A program made the position numbers and the translations under genes. From positions 1,240,001 to 1,304,000 of the forward strand of contig NZ_CP107853.1 in assembly GCF_036013525.1 (NCBI RefSeq): 64,000 bases of DNA, in the 5' to 3' direction. Source of the DNA: Nonomuraea sp. NBC_00507. Its GTDB lineage: Bacteria; Actinomycetota; Actinomycetes; Streptosporangiales; Streptosporangiaceae. Positions 1-7,822 of this stretch are shown in pieces (position 1 is the stretch's first letter; every line of letters starts with the position of its first letter). The notes below the pieces were generated by a model that saw only the letters and a program-made list of their open reading frames with translations, was not told the DNA's origin and did no database searches.

Positions 1-973
1 CGGCCGACGGCACGTGCCCGTCGGCCAAGGTGGCCGGGACCGTGAAACTCGCCGTACGGACCTTGTCGTCGTGCTGGAAGTCCAGGAACAGGCGGTAATC
101 GCCGGCGCTCGGCACCTCGGCGTAGAAGACGATCTCCGGTCCGGCTTTCTTGCCGTCTTCGGGATGCACGTGCAGGTAGGCGAGGTCGCCGGCGCGGAGT
201 GCGACCAGGTGGCCGTACGCACCGAGGTAGGGCTGCAGATCCGTGACCGGCTCGCCGCCCTTGTTGACCGTGAGGGTGAGCTTGCTGGACTGCCCGGCGA
301 CCAGGTTCCCGGCGAGGTTCACCGTGTAGTCGTCGACCGTCGCCGTACGACTGACGTGCGGGAGCGGCTCGGGCTGGAAGTCACCCGCGGCCTGTAGGTC
401 CGCGCCGAGCGTCAGCTTCTCGCCGCCCTTGGGAACGAAGTCGGCGAATGCCCGGTACGCGCCCGCCTTGGGGAGCGTCAGTTTGACCGACCACGTGCCG
501 TCGGGAGCCATTTCCGGGTGCACGTGCTGGAAGCTCGTCAGGTCGCGCGAGGCGACGATGAAGTGCATCTTCTTGTCGTGCTCGACCTCATAGTCAGTGA
601 CCGGCTTGTAGTCGGGCCCGATCACCGTGAACCTGAAGTCCATCGGCTGGCCGGTGACGGCCGTGGTGAGCGGATTAAGGGTGTAACCGTCCTGCGACAC
701 TTGCAGTCCCATAGGGATATTGCCCTTGGCCTGCTGCGTGGAGCCGCCATGGTGGCCGCCGTGCCCGACGCTGCTCTCGTCGCCGTCCCCGTTGCCTTTC
801 CCGTCGCCGCCGCCTTCCGCCAGCGCCTTCGCCAGCGCGACGGCCGGGTGGTCCGCGACGTGCGCCGGGACCTCCGCAGGCGTGGGACCGACCGCACGCC
901 CCGCGGCCGAGGCGCCACCCAACACAACGGCCAGCGCCAGGACACAGGCGCCGAGCCTGGTGGCGACGCTCAT
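1..973 (-). CDS. Secreted two-repeat protein with HVHPE motifs, C-terminus beyond the window
   Basis: 324 codons are visible and the reading frame runs off the left edge. ATG at 973 follows an AGGAGG site by four bases. Residues about 5-27 form a signal peptide ending in GGASA. A Gly/Asp/His-rich linker (about residues 55-80) leads into two related beta-type repeats, each with a histidine motif (FQHVHPE and YLHVHPE). This layout resembles YtkA-like exported proteins that are often found near metal genes. An extracytoplasmic role is well supported by the signal peptide; metal binding is inference from the histidines only. An AT-rich inverted repeat lies upstream at 1126-1139. Confidence 0.75.
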   Translation of the reverse strand, partial: MSVATRLGACVLALAVVLGGASAAGRAVGPTPAEVPAHVADHPAVALAKALAEGGGDGKGNGDGDESSVGHGGHHGGSTQQAKGNIPMGLQVSQDGYTLNPLTTAVTGQPMDFRFTVIGPDYKPVTDYEVEHDKKMHFIVASRDLTSFQHVHPEMAPDGTWSVKLTLPKAGAYRAFADFVPKGGEKLTLGADLQAAGDFQPEPLPHVSRTATVDDYTVNLAGNLVAGQSSKLTLTVNKGGEPVTDLQPYLGAYGHLVALRAGDLAYLHVHPEDGKKAGPEIVFYAEVPSAGDYRLFLDFQHDDKVRTASFTVPATLADGHVPSA

Positions 974-1125
974 CACGGCCTCCTAAGGGAGCGATCCCGG
1001 CTCATACTCGAGGTACGGACGAACCCGCACTTCCGGCGCCTTGTTCGCTCAGAGCTTTCTTCACCGCCACCGAATTCCCCGAGCAGCACGCTCACCCGCC
1101 ACAAGTCACGACCTCGCCTTGTCCG

Positions 1126-1139
1126 ATATATGCCTATAT
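1126..1139. promoter_or_regulatory. AT-rich inverted repeat upstream of the secreted protein gene
   Basis: ATATA-TGCC-TATAT stands out in a GC-rich intergenic region and is flanked by GTCCG on both sides. The 5-4-5 dyad, about 150 bases before the start at 973, could be an operator. AT-rich dyads of this sort are bound by ArsR/SmtB-type regulators, but no regulator gene is visible here and the assignment is speculative. Confidence 0.25.
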
Positions 1140-1371
1140 GTCCGCTATAAACCTGGGGCGCGAAACACATCGTCACTTTGAGTAATTTCCGTTAGGACGT
1201 CACGTGGGATGGGGCAGGTATGGTGGGTGGGGCTTGAACACTTGCTCTTCGCACATTCCGCACATCTGGTCGTGCGCAACACAGGGACCGCAGCCATCCC
1301 TTGCTAGGCTGCTTTTCAACCGTTGGGTCTCACCCCGGCAGGTGAGGCCGTCGAAGAAGTGGGGTCACACC

Positions 1372-1491
1372 GTGAAGAAGCTGCTTGTTCTGGCGCTGAT
1401 CGCCCTCGGGGGGCTGCTGATCTGGCGCAAGGTGCAGGCCGACCGCGCAGAGCTCGATCTCTGGACTGAGGCGACCGGCAGCGAGAACTAA
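1372..1491 (+). CDS. DLW-39 family small membrane protein
   Basis: This 39-residue protein starts at GTG 1372. It has a basic N-terminus (VKK), one membrane segment (residues 4-17), then a charged tail with the diagnostic ELDLW and ending TGSEN. Length and motif match the actinobacterial DLW-39 family, which commonly sits close to tRNA-Ile/tRNA-Ala genes near gyrA. Its position 760 bases before tRNA-Ala fits that synteny and marks conserved chromosome. The function is unknown. An upstream in-frame extension to 1204 exists but lacks family support. Confidence 0.8.
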   Translation: MKKLLVLALIALGGLLIWRKVQADRAELDLWTEATGSEN

Positions 1492-1506
1492 CCGACCGGC
1501 GAGGCG

Positions 1507-2235
1507 ATGAGTGACATCGTCCCCATCAAGCTGGTGTGCCTGGACCTTGCGGGCACCACGGTCGGTGACATTGCCATGGTCGAGCGCGCCTTCGCCGAGG
1601 CGATCGCCACCCAGGGCATAGTGCCCGGGACCGGTGCGTACGCACGTGCCATGGTTCACGTGCACCGGTCCCGGGGGTGTCCCAAGATCGATGTCTTCCG
1701 CGGGATCTTCCCCGGCAACGAGGCCCAGGCACAAGCGGCCAACCTGACGTTCGAGCGTTCCTACGAGGGCGCACTGGAGCGGGCAGGTCTCGTCCCCATG
1801 CCCGGAGTCATAGAAGTCCTCGACAAACTGCGCGGCACCGGTATCAAGCTCGCCTTGATCACCGGCTTCAGCCGCACCACACTGGGCCGCATTCTGGGCG
1901 TGCTCGGCTGGCACGACAAGATCGACCTGGCCATCTCCCCCGAAGACGCCGGCGGCCGCGGCCGCCCCTGGCCCGACATGGTCCTGCACGCCGTTCTCCG
2001 CCTGGGGGTAGAGGACGTCCGCAACGTGGCGGTCGTAGGCGACTCGGAGAGCGACATGCTGTCCGGCCGTCGAGCCGGCGCCTCGATCGTGGCCGGCCTG
2101 ATGACCGGCGTGCACAGCCGGGAACGCCTCCTCAAGGGCGGCGCGACCCACATCCTGGATTCGATCATCGACTTCCCAGGTTTGGTGCTGAGCGACGACC
2201 TCGGCACGACGCAGGTAGCATCGTCCTCCCGGTAA
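1507..2235 (+). CDS. HAD-family hydrolase, phosphonatase-like
   Basis: The 242-residue protein is cytoplasmic. Motif I is DLAGTT with the nucleophile Asp13; motif II is in LITGFSR (about 117-123); GRGRPWPD (about 150) resembles the phosphonatase substrate loop; motif IV is GDSESDM (about 178). The cap between motifs I and II is alpha-helical. The order and the GRPxP-like loop place it in the phosphonoacetaldehyde hydrolase-like subgroup, but no cap-domain lysine is clearly visible, so the real substrate is unknown. It begins 15 bases after DLW-39 and ends 15 bases before tRNA-Ala, so it is likely part of the stable chromosome. Confidence 0.85.
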   Translation: MSDIVPIKLVCLDLAGTTVGDIAMVERAFAEAIATQGIVPGTGAYARAMVHVHRSRGCPKIDVFRGIFPGNEAQAQAANLTFERSYEGALERAGLVPMPGVIEVLDKLRGTGIKLALITGFSRTTLGRILGVLGWHDKIDLAISPEDAGGRGRPWPDMVLHAVLRLGVEDVRNVAVVGDSESDMLSGRRAGASIVAGLMTGVHSRERLLKGGATHILDSIIDFPGLVLSDDLGTTQVASSSR

Positions 2236-2250
2236 GCTATCTTCGTCGAA

Positions 2251-2326
2251 GGGGCCTTAGCTCAGTTGGCAGAGCGCCTGCTTTGCAAGCAGGAAGTCAG
2301 GAGTTCGAATCTCCTAGGCTCCACCA
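2251..2326 (+). tRNA. tRNA-Ala (anticodon TGC)
   Basis: A complete 76-nt cloverleaf is present, including encoded CCA. The acceptor GGGGCCT pairs with AGGCTCC (one G-T), the anticodon stem is CCTGC/GCAGG, the loop TTTGCAA carries TGC at 2284-2286, and the T arm is AGGAG-TTCGAAT-CTCCT. The 3' part from about 2282 is the repeated attachment core of the whole island. The strand and the intact 5' half show this is the only functional copy in the window. Confidence 0.97.
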
Positions 2327-2331
2327 GCAAA

Positions 2332-2364
2332 AACACCCCGCCACTGATCATGTGACGGGGTGTT
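2332..2364 (+). terminator. Hairpin terminator after tRNA-Ala
   Basis: AACACCCCG (2332-2340) pairs with CGGGGTGTT (2356-2364) across a 15-base loop. It follows the tRNA by five bases. It likely ends the tRNA transcript and also lies at the 3' side of the integrase remnant. Confidence 0.7.
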
Positions 2365-2365
2365 C

Positions 2366-2385
2366 GTGCCATTAACGTGCCATTA
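2366..2385. repeat. Class I arm repeats, downstream side (GTGCCATTA x2)
   Basis: Two direct copies of GTGCCATTA, 11 bases apart, lie 40 bases after the tRNA end and overlap the stop codon of the integrase remnant. Identical repeats lie 85 bases upstream of the att copies at 4060 and 15779. Spacing and position are those of integrase arm-binding sites. Confidence 0.7.
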
Positions 2386-2871
2386 GCTCGCGGGGACCAG
2401 CACTCCCGCGCTGCCGTCGTCATCTCCCCGCTTGCGCTTCTTCGCCTTCTTCCGCTCGGCCTTCACCCGCGCACTGAGCGCATCGGCGATCCTCTGGTCT
2501 GCATCACGGGTGGCGTGCTGGTAGATCAGCGCGGCCCGGTCGCTGTCGTGCCCCATCCGCGCCTTGAGATCAGCGAGGCTTGCGCCTGACTGCGCGGCCA
2601 GCGTGTTCCCCGTGTGTCGGAGATCGTGAAAGTGCAGGCCCTGGACACCCATCTCCTTCAGCACGTCCGCCCACTTGGCCTCACGCCGGAAGTTACCGCC
2701 CCTGAGGAAGGCCCCCCGCTTGCCGAGAAACACGAAGCTGTCTTCCGGCTCGTCGACGAACAGCGCGAAGTGCTCGACCAGCGACGGGACGATGACCGAG
2801 GGAATGCTGACGACCCGCCGGCCAGCCCGCGACTTGAGCGGCCCCAAGCGCATCTCACCGCCGTCGAGTTC
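2383..2871 (-). pseudogene. Tyrosine integrase, C-terminal fragment (type A)
   Basis: About 163 residues of the catalytic half remain: LKSRAGRR, FHDLRHTGNT (His/Arg box), LKARMGHDSDRAALIYQHAT with the Tyr nucleophile, and a Lys-rich tail. The N-terminal core-binding domain and the first catalytic Arg are missing. Upstream of 2871 the open frame continues into GC-rich repeat DNA (to 3012) with no family similarity. The orientation, with the C-terminus towards the tRNA, is normal for tRNA-integrating actinomycete elements. It cannot be active alone. Confidence 0.85.
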
Positions 2872-2917
2872 AAGGCGGCGGCGTGCGCCGCCGCGCGGCC
2901 CGAGCTTGCGGGCCGCA

Positions 2918-2952
2918 CGCTGCGCGTGCGGCCTGGGGGCCGTTCTCGCGCG
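2918..2952. repeat. 35-bp GC-rich repeat, copy 1
   Basis: This segment (core TGCGGCCTGGGGGCCGTTCT) matches 13877-13911 with one mismatch. Both copies sit in strongly hairpin-forming DNA at a break in a gene: here beside the integrase truncation, there beside the SUKH truncation. No coding role is seen. It could be a mobile or recombinogenic repeat. Confidence 0.6.
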
Positions 2953-3025
2953 CGCCCGCCACTCGGGCCGCGACCAGGCCCGAACGCGGACCCTACGCCA
3001 AAAGAAACTCACGCGTGAGGCCGTC

Positions 3026-3589
3026 CTACGGAGCCGTCGTCGTCATCTCGAAAGCATCGAACTCAGCACGGGTGATCTCGTGGACCACGACAGGTTGGCC
3101 ATGCTCAGGCACGACGGTTTCGAACCCAAACCGCATACCGATCTTGTCCATGACTCGTTTTGAGCGAACGTTGTCGACATGCCGGATGCTAACGACGCGG
3201 TCGAGACCACAGTCGATGAGCCCGAATCGCAGCAGTGCTCCAGCGGCCTCTGTGGCATAGCCGGCCCCCCAGTGTTGGCGACTCAGACGCCACCCGATCT
3301 CCACCGCAGGAAGAATCTCGGGAAGAAAGGTCGGTACCGTCAGCGCCACCCACCCCGCGAATTGTCCAGTCTCCTGCACGATCACGGAGAGCATGCCGAA
3401 GCCACGCTCTTCCCATTCTCGTTGAACACGGGCGATCCCAGCCGCAGTCCGATCGCGATCCAAAGGCAACACCGACCCATCGCCGATGTAGCGCATGACC
3501 TCCGGGTCAGCATTCATCGTGGCGAGCGGATCGATATCGTCCTCGTTTGGGCTACGCAGGAGGAGCCGCCCAGTCGTCAGCGAGATCAT
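3026..3589 (-). CDS. GNAT-family N-acetyltransferase (RimJ/RimL-like)
   Basis: 187 residues, the usual length. It opens with the TGRLLLRSP start typical of RimJ/RimL-type GNATs. The acetyl-CoA-binding motif A region is GWRLSRQHWGAGYATEAAG (about 98-116), followed by the V-S-I-R strand and VMDKIGMRFGFE (about 146-157). It likely acetylates an amine or protein N-terminus using acetyl-CoA; the substrate cannot be read from sequence. It is the only intact gene in unit E1 of the island. Confidence 0.88.
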   Translation of the reverse strand: MISLTTGRLLLRSPNEDDIDPLATMNADPEVMRYIGDGSVLPLDRDRTAAGIARVQREWEERGFGMLSVIVQETGQFAGWVALTVPTFLPEILPAVEIGWRLSRQHWGAGYATEAAGALLRFGLIDCGLDRVVSIRHVDNVRSKRVMDKIGMRFGFETVVPEHGQPVVVHEITRAEFDAFEMTTTAP

Positions 3590-3736
3590 CGGCCGATTCT
3601 CTCATGTCGGTGTGATGAACACCGCACGGAGGAGGGTGAGCAACCCTCCAGCAACAAATTCTGCCTCCGGCGGGGCACTCCGGCTCCGGGATGATCGCCG
3701 TTCGGGCCTGAGGTCCGTTGATGGCTGAGGTGGAAG

Positions 3737-3890
3737 CCTGATCATCCCGCCCGCCATCGACCCGGGACAAGCCGAGCGGGCCAGGGCCACGGGGCCAAGG
3801 TCGTTCCTCCAGTTGGGGGCTCCACCTTGTCCCCGTGGCCCTGGCCCGCTTCCCCTTCGGGCGGTGACGACGGCGGACGGGATGATCAGG
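3737..3890. repeat. Long imperfect inverted repeat (about 75-bp arms)
   Basis: The outer arms CCTGATCATCCCG (3737-3749) and its exact complement (3878-3890) are perfect. The inner arms 3775-3801 and 3824-3850 (AGCGGGCCAGGGCCACGGGG...) match at 26 of 27 positions. The middle pairs only partly. The loop is about 22 bases. No gene covers the region. It could be a MITE-like element, a structured RNA or a transfer/replication site of unit E1. Confidence 0.7.
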
Positions 3891-3943
3891 AGGCAGGGGT
3901 ACGCGCGTCGCGCTCAAATAGCCAGGTGGTGGGCGTGATCGTC

Positions 3944-3974
3944 GTGCCATTAGCGTGCCATTAGCGTGCCATTA
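3944..3974. repeat. Class I arm repeats, upstream side (GTGCCATTA x3)
   Basis: Three direct copies of GTGCCATTA with 11-base period end 86 bases before the att copy at 4060. The following 80 bases also resemble 15691-15778 closely. Together with 2366-2385 they define the two ends of unit E1. Confidence 0.75.
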
Positions 3975-4059
3975 GGGGCGGTCAGCAGCGGTCAATCACA
4001 GACACTCGCGGACCGTCCTCCGTGCAGGTCGAGGCCGTTGCCATCGAAGATCAGACCGA

Positions 4060-4102
4060 TTTGCAAGCAGGAAGTCAGGAGTTCGAATCTCCTAGGCTCC
4101 AC
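4060..4102 (+). repeat. tRNA-Ala 3' fragment, attachment-site copy 2
   Basis: The sequence is identical to the tRNA from TTTGCAAGCAGG through CTAGGCTCCAC, with no 5' half of a tRNA. It has class I arms upstream and a different integrase type downstream, so it is a junction between two elements (E1 and E2). It cannot fold as a tRNA. Confidence 0.92.
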
Positions 4103-4139
4103 AAGATCAGAAGGGTGATGGCCAGGCTAAACGGCCTGG

Positions 4140-4690
4140 TCATTCCTCATTTCTATGATCTCCGCGCCGCCGATGGGAGGAATATGGGAGGACACCACAG
4201 GGGCGCAGGTACGGCCGCAGAAGCTCCTGCAATATCGGAAGCCTCGAAGGGCCGGTTCCCCTCCGGCGCAGCGAGCCCTCCCACCGCTTTTGCAGCGCCA
4301 CCACGAGCTGCTGGCGCATCGGCTCCGACACGTGCGAGTAGCGGTCCGAGATGTGCGTGGCCCTGCCCTTGATCGACGCGATGGAGTGGGCAAGTCGCTC
4401 CGCCTGCGCCACGTCCGGGATCAGGTCCTCGTCCATCCACACCTTGTGCGAGTGCTTCAGGTCATGGGGCGTCAGGCCCTCGACGACCGGTAGCCATACC
4501 TCCGCCGCCCGGTCCTCCAGTGCCTGTATCGTCTGCCTACCGCGGCGCACCACCTGACGGCCGTCAACGTCCAACATGATCCTGTGTCGGACTCATGGCC
4601 CCTTCGCCACCAGCTGCCCGTCCGTCGCGGGACGGAACAGCCGGTTGGCGAAGTTGCTGCGACCCCAGGACGGCTCCGGCGACGATGATG
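4140..4690 (-). pseudogene. Tyrosine integrase remnant (type B), frameshifted
   Basis: Two frames are needed. SWGRSNFANRLFRPATDG (about 4595-4680) ends at a stop, then RQVVRRG...LTPHDLKHSHKVW (His-box, with Lys where Arg is usual) and RYSHVSEPMRQ with the Tyr follow to 4140. The N-terminal half is absent. A hairpin CCAGGC/GCCTGG (4122-4139) and TCATTCC/TCATTTC repeats follow the stop. The C-terminal 270 bp are almost identical to 51950-52215. Inactive remnant. Confidence 0.8.
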
Positions 4691-4936
4691 CAGTCCCAGT
4701 CCCAGTCCCAGTCCACAGTCCCGTTGCCAGGTGCGGGCGTCGGCGGGAGTTTCGTGGGTGTCGGCGGCCGCGGTGAGCCGGCGATTGATGGGTGCACTTG
4801 TGCGCAGGTAGAGCGGCACCCAGACCACCAGCAGCAGGTTTGCTGCTCCCGCGGTCCCTGATGCGGCGGGGTGGCCGGCCACCGCGGCGAGCACGGATGC
4901 GGCGGCGGTGACGCCGAGGACTTCGGGAACCGGCAT
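4690..4936 (-). pseudogene. Membrane protein fragment, DUF1772-like, frameshifted
   Basis: The frame from ATG 4936 reads MPVPEVLGVTAAAS and a hydrophobic segment, then APINRRLTAAADTHETPAD, which resembles the N-R-L and charged segment of DUF1772/anthrone-oxygenase-like membrane proteins. After ARTWQRD the reading shifts: four CAGTCC units (4691-4722) encode WDWDWD in the other frame, followed by CIIVAGAVLG. The hexamer run probably slipped. Family assignment is weak; the decay is clear. Confidence 0.35.
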
Positions 4937-4969
4937 TCGCCGGTCGGCGAAGCGGGATCCTGGGGTCGC

Positions 4970-5482
4970 CTACGAGTTGCCTTGTGCCGCTTCGACCGCT
5001 CGCACGCAGCGCGCAAGGGCGGCGACCATGTATCGGCGCCACAGGGGCGCGAACGGGCCGGCGAGAATCCAGCGACGTCCCCGAAGCGGCTTGAACTCGT
5101 AAGTCCATCGGAGGAGCGTGCCATCGCCGTCGGGATTGAAGTTCCATTCACCTCTGACGCCGGCGGCGAGGTGGGAAAGGACATTAGTGAACCCCGTCAG
5201 TTGATATGCGAAACTTGAACCTTCGGTGTATTCGGTCAACTGTTCGTCGACTTGCGATCCGTCGTCGAACTGAGGGTTCCTGGTTGGACCGACGTGATCC
5301 CATTCTTCGGTCTGGTTCGCCACGCTCTTGACACCGGGGAATGGTGCCACCCGGTGGAAGACGGACGTGAGGTCGATTGGGACGATCATTCGGAAAGCTT
5401 TGCTGGGGGCCACGGAGCTTCGCTGTTGGACCGTGATCGAGACGGTGTCGTCCGTTGAGCTGATAAGTATTGGCGTCCTCAT
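4970..5482 (-). CDS. SRPBCC-family protein
   Basis: 170 residues with a START/polyketide-cyclase-like pattern: QQRSSVAPSKAFRMIVP near the N-terminus, PFPGVKSV, WDHVGPTRNPQFDDGS, then GVRGEWNFNPDGDGTLLRWTYEFKP and a basic C-terminal helix. The fold binds hydrophobic ligands in a deep cavity; the ligand is unknown. Its ATG overlaps the stop of the preceding gene (5479-5482, ATGA), so it is translationally coupled to the NmrA/oxidoreductase operon. Confidence 0.8.
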   Translation of the reverse strand: MRTPILISSTDDTVSITVQQRSSVAPSKAFRMIVPIDLTSVFHRVAPFPGVKSVANQTEEWDHVGPTRNPQFDDGSQVDEQLTEYTEGSSFAYQLTGFTNVLSHLAAGVRGEWNFNPDGDGTLLRWTYEFKPLRGRRWILAGPFAPLWRRYMVAALARCVRAVEAAQGNS

Positions 5483-5724
5483 GTCGACATCCTTTGGTGT
5501 CGCGATGCGTGATTAATCATTTGTGCCGTATGCGCTGCGCTCGTCACGACGAGGATGAGACTGCCGGGGTCGCGCGGACCGACGGCGCGGACGACGTCGT
5601 CGATCGAGCGGGCGGTGAACGCCCCGGCCGGGTCGACCGGCGCCGCGAGCTGGAAGGAGGCGCCCGCCTGCGCATAGTTGGCGGTTCCGGGCGGGCTGAA
5701 CGGGGTGAGGTCGGTGCTGGTCAT
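5479..5724 (-). CDS. Short protein resembling the N-terminus of an FAD-linked oxidase
   Basis: 81 residues. FQLAAPVDPAGAFTARSIDDVVRAV resembles the first strand-helix of FAD-binding (PCMH-type) oxidoreductases, where this segment begins the flavin domain of a 450-residue protein. Here the frame ends shortly after, so it is a truncated or remodelled gene. It lies 30 bases after the NmrA gene and overlaps the SRPBCC start by four bases, so it may still be translated for coupling. Confidence 0.45.
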   Translation of the reverse strand: MTSTDLTPFSPPGTANYAQAGASFQLAAPVDPAGAFTARSIDDVVRAVGPRDPGSLILVVTSAAHTAQMINHASRHQRMST

Positions 5725-5754
5725 CGGGGCTCCTCCGAGTCGCCAGGAAGTCGG

Positions 5755-6696
5755 TCAGGCCGCGAGTTCGGCACGATGCGCGGCCAGGAAGTCGGTCAGC
5801 GTGAGCGGATCGGGGTTGAACGCGCGTGCGATGTCGAGGTCGCGGCGGCCGAGATAGGACCCGGGAAACTCGGTGTAGTACTGGAACATGTTTCCCAGCT
5901 CGTCCGCGCCGGGGAAGTCGACGCTGCGGAACTCGTCGTGGGTGGGTGGGCGGTAGGCCACCGGCTCACCGAGGACCGTGCTGAGCGCCGCCGCCATCTG
6001 CTCGCCGGTCAGGTACTCGCCGACCACGGGAACCGTGGCGCCGATCGTCTGCGACGGCTGGCGCAGCACGCGCAGCGCCAGCCGGCCGATGTCGTCGGAG
6101 GCGACGCCCGCGATGGCCGTGTCGCCGAGCGGGAGATGGAAGGCCAGCGTCCCGTCCGGGTCGCGTTGTGGCTTGGCCAGGCCGAGCAGGTTGTCCCAGT
6201 AGAAGGACATCAGCATGTACGTCGTGGGCAGGCCGGACTTGGCGAACAGGGCGTCGGCGGCCCCTCCCTTCAAGTCGAAGTGCGGCACCCGGTAGCCGTC
6301 GCCGATGAACGGCATCCGGGTGTCGTCGGCCGCGATCGCCTCGCGGGTGTCCTCGAGCGTCGACCACACGACGTGCCGCAGGGCGGCGGCCTGGGCCGCG
6401 CTGATGAGGTTCTCCACCTCGGCCAGTTCCCGGGTGGGCGAACGGTGCTCCCAGTACGGCGTAACCAGGAACGCGCCGTATGCCCCGTCGAATGCCCGGC
6501 GAAGGCTGCCCTCGTCGGTGAGTGTCGCCTCCACCACGTGGGCGCCGAGCCCGGCCAGAGTCTGCGCCTTGGGCGACGCGGCGTTGCGCGTCACCGCCCG
6601 TACCGTGAATTCGCCGTCGGTCAGCAGCGCCCGCGCGACCGCGCCGCCTTGCGTGCCGGTCGCGCCGAGCACCGTGATCACATCGTCGTGAGACAT
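5755..6696 (-). CDS. NmrA-like NAD(P)-binding protein
   Basis: 313 residues from ATG 6696, preceded by AGGAGA at eight bases. A second ATG at 6714 is in frame but less well placed. The Rossmann motif is VLGATGTQGGAVARALL (residues 8-24). GLGAHVVEATLTDEGSLRRAF and PYWEHRSPTRELAEV follow the NmrA pattern, and HVVWSTLEDTRE is the strand before the lid. NmrA-like proteins are atypical short-chain dehydrogenases acting as redox sensors or reductases. It lies 62 bases downstream of the quinone reductase, with which it probably shares a MarR-controlled transcript. Confidence 0.85.
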   Translation of the reverse strand: MSHDDVITVLGATGTQGGAVARALLTDGEFTVRAVTRNAASPKAQTLAGLGAHVVEATLTDEGSLRRAFDGAYGAFLVTPYWEHRSPTRELAEVENLISAAQAAALRHVVWSTLEDTREAIAADDTRMPFIGDGYRVPHFDLKGGAADALFAKSGLPTTYMLMSFYWDNLLGLAKPQRDPDGTLAFHLPLGDTAIAGVASDDIGRLALRVLRQPSQTIGATVPVVGEYLTGEQMAAALSTVLGEPVAYRPPTHDEFRSVDFPGADELGNMFQYYTEFPGSYLGRRDLDIARAFNPDPLTLTDFLAAHRAELAA

Positions 6697-6758
6697 CGAG
6701 GTTTCTCCTGTCATGGGTTGTGCTTTGAAGGTGGCCGGGTCGGCCTCATTGGGCGGCG

Positions 6759-7703
6759 TCAGGCGGTGGGGGCGACGATGACGGTCTTCCCGGGCAGCGC
6801 ACCCGCGGCGGCCTGGGCGTGCACGGCCGGCAGCTCCGGGAGGGGGACCTGCTGGGCGACGTCGACGTGCAGCTCGCCGGAGTCGATTAGCGCGACCAGG
6901 TGGGACAGCTGGGTGGCGTCGCTGCGGACGAACAGGTCGATACCGCGTACGCCGCGCTGCTCGTCGCTGGGGGCGGGCATCCACACCGTGGTGTTCACCA
7001 GTACTCCGCCGGGACGGATCAGGGTGAGCAGTGCGGCCAACTGCGCCGGGTTGATCGGGGCGAGGTTGAGCACGACGTCGACCGGCTCGCTCACCGCCGC
7101 GGCCACCTCGGTGGTGGTGTGGTCGATGACCTCATCGGCACCCGTGGCCTTGACCTGCTCGATGCTGCGGGGGCTGGCCGTGGCGATCACGTACGCGCCG
7201 GCGTTCTTGGCCAGCTGAACGGCGTGGCCCCCGACGGCGCCGCCCGCGCCGTTGATCAGCACGCGCTGGCCGGCCGCCAGCTTCGCGTGGTCGAACAGCG
7301 CCTGCCACGCGGTGAGACCCACGATGGGCAGCGCGGCGGCGTCGGCCAAGGAGATGCTGGTCGGCGCCGGAGCGAGAATCTCGGCCGGAGCGACGACGTA
7401 CTCCGCGGCCGCGCCATCGGCCACCATCGGCAGGAACCCTACGACCTGGTCACCGAACTGGATGCCGGTCACGCCCTCGCCCAGCGCCGCGATCGTGCCG
7501 GACACGTCGATGCCCGGCGTGTGCGGCAGCGTCACCGGGATCGGACCCTGCATGAAACCGGCGCGGATGTTGCCGTCGACCCCATTGAACGACGTCGCGG
7601 CGACCCGGATCAACACCTGCCCGGCGCCGGGGACGGGCTGCTCGACGTCCTCGTAACGCAGGACGCTCGGGTCGCCGTACTCGTGGAAACGCACTGCCTT
7701 CAT
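6759..7703 (-). CDS. NADP-dependent quinone oxidoreductase (zinc-free MDR family)
   Basis: 314 residues starting at ATG 7703. MKAVRFHEYGDPSVLRYEDV is the classic N-terminus of zinc-free medium-chain reductases. The catalytic domain is followed by VLINGAGGAVGGHAVQLAKNAGAYVIATAS (nucleotide-binding motif, about 143-172) and TGADEVIDH. No zinc-ligand cysteines are present. It should reduce quinones or enones with NADPH. It is first in an operon with NmrA and SRPBCC genes and has two dyad operators just upstream. Confidence 0.88.
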   Translation of the reverse strand: MKAVRFHEYGDPSVLRYEDVEQPVPGAGQVLIRVAATSFNGVDGNIRAGFMQGPIPVTLPHTPGIDVSGTIAALGEGVTGIQFGDQVVGFLPMVADGAAAEYVVAPAEILAPAPTSISLADAAALPIVGLTAWQALFDHAKLAAGQRVLINGAGGAVGGHAVQLAKNAGAYVIATASPRSIEQVKATGADEVIDHTTTEVAAAVSEPVDVVLNLAPINPAQLAALLTLIRPGGVLVNTTVWMPAPSDEQRGVRGIDLFVRSDATQLSHLVALIDSGELHVDVAQQVPLPELPAVHAQAAAGALPGKTVIVAPTA

Positions 7704-7732
7704 CACAAGCCCTCGTCTCTTCCATCGTGAGG

Positions 7733-7783
7733 TGCTTCGTTTTCGAAGCACTTCGTGACCATAGCACGCTTCGAATTCGAAGC
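7733..7783. promoter_or_regulatory. Two MarR-type palindromes before the quinone reductase
   Basis: TGCTTCG-TTTT-CGAAGCA (7733-7750) and the perfect 16-bp palindrome GCTTCGAATTCGAAGC (7768-7783) lie 30-80 bases before the start at 7703. A near copy, TGCTTTGAATTCGAAGTG, lies just before the MarR gene (9733-9750). The shared sequence indicates that MarR controls both its own gene and this operon. Confidence 0.75.
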
Positions 7784-7822
7784 AACTTTGTACGGTGTGA
7801 GCCAGCCCACAGTCGCCGGGGC

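Noticed and set aside
4060..4102. Additional tRNA-Ala genes at the repeated fragments
   Set aside because: Only the anticodon-loop-to-acceptor part is present. There is no D arm or 5' acceptor, so no cloverleaf can form.
4691..4722. CAGTCC hexamer repeat as a regulatory or CRISPR repeat
   Set aside because: Only four units, inside a decayed membrane-protein frame; explained by replication slippage.
5470..7218. Long plus-strand frame of 582 codons
   Set aside because: It is the antisense shadow of the NmrA and quinone reductase genes, with Arg/Gly-rich composition and no domain.
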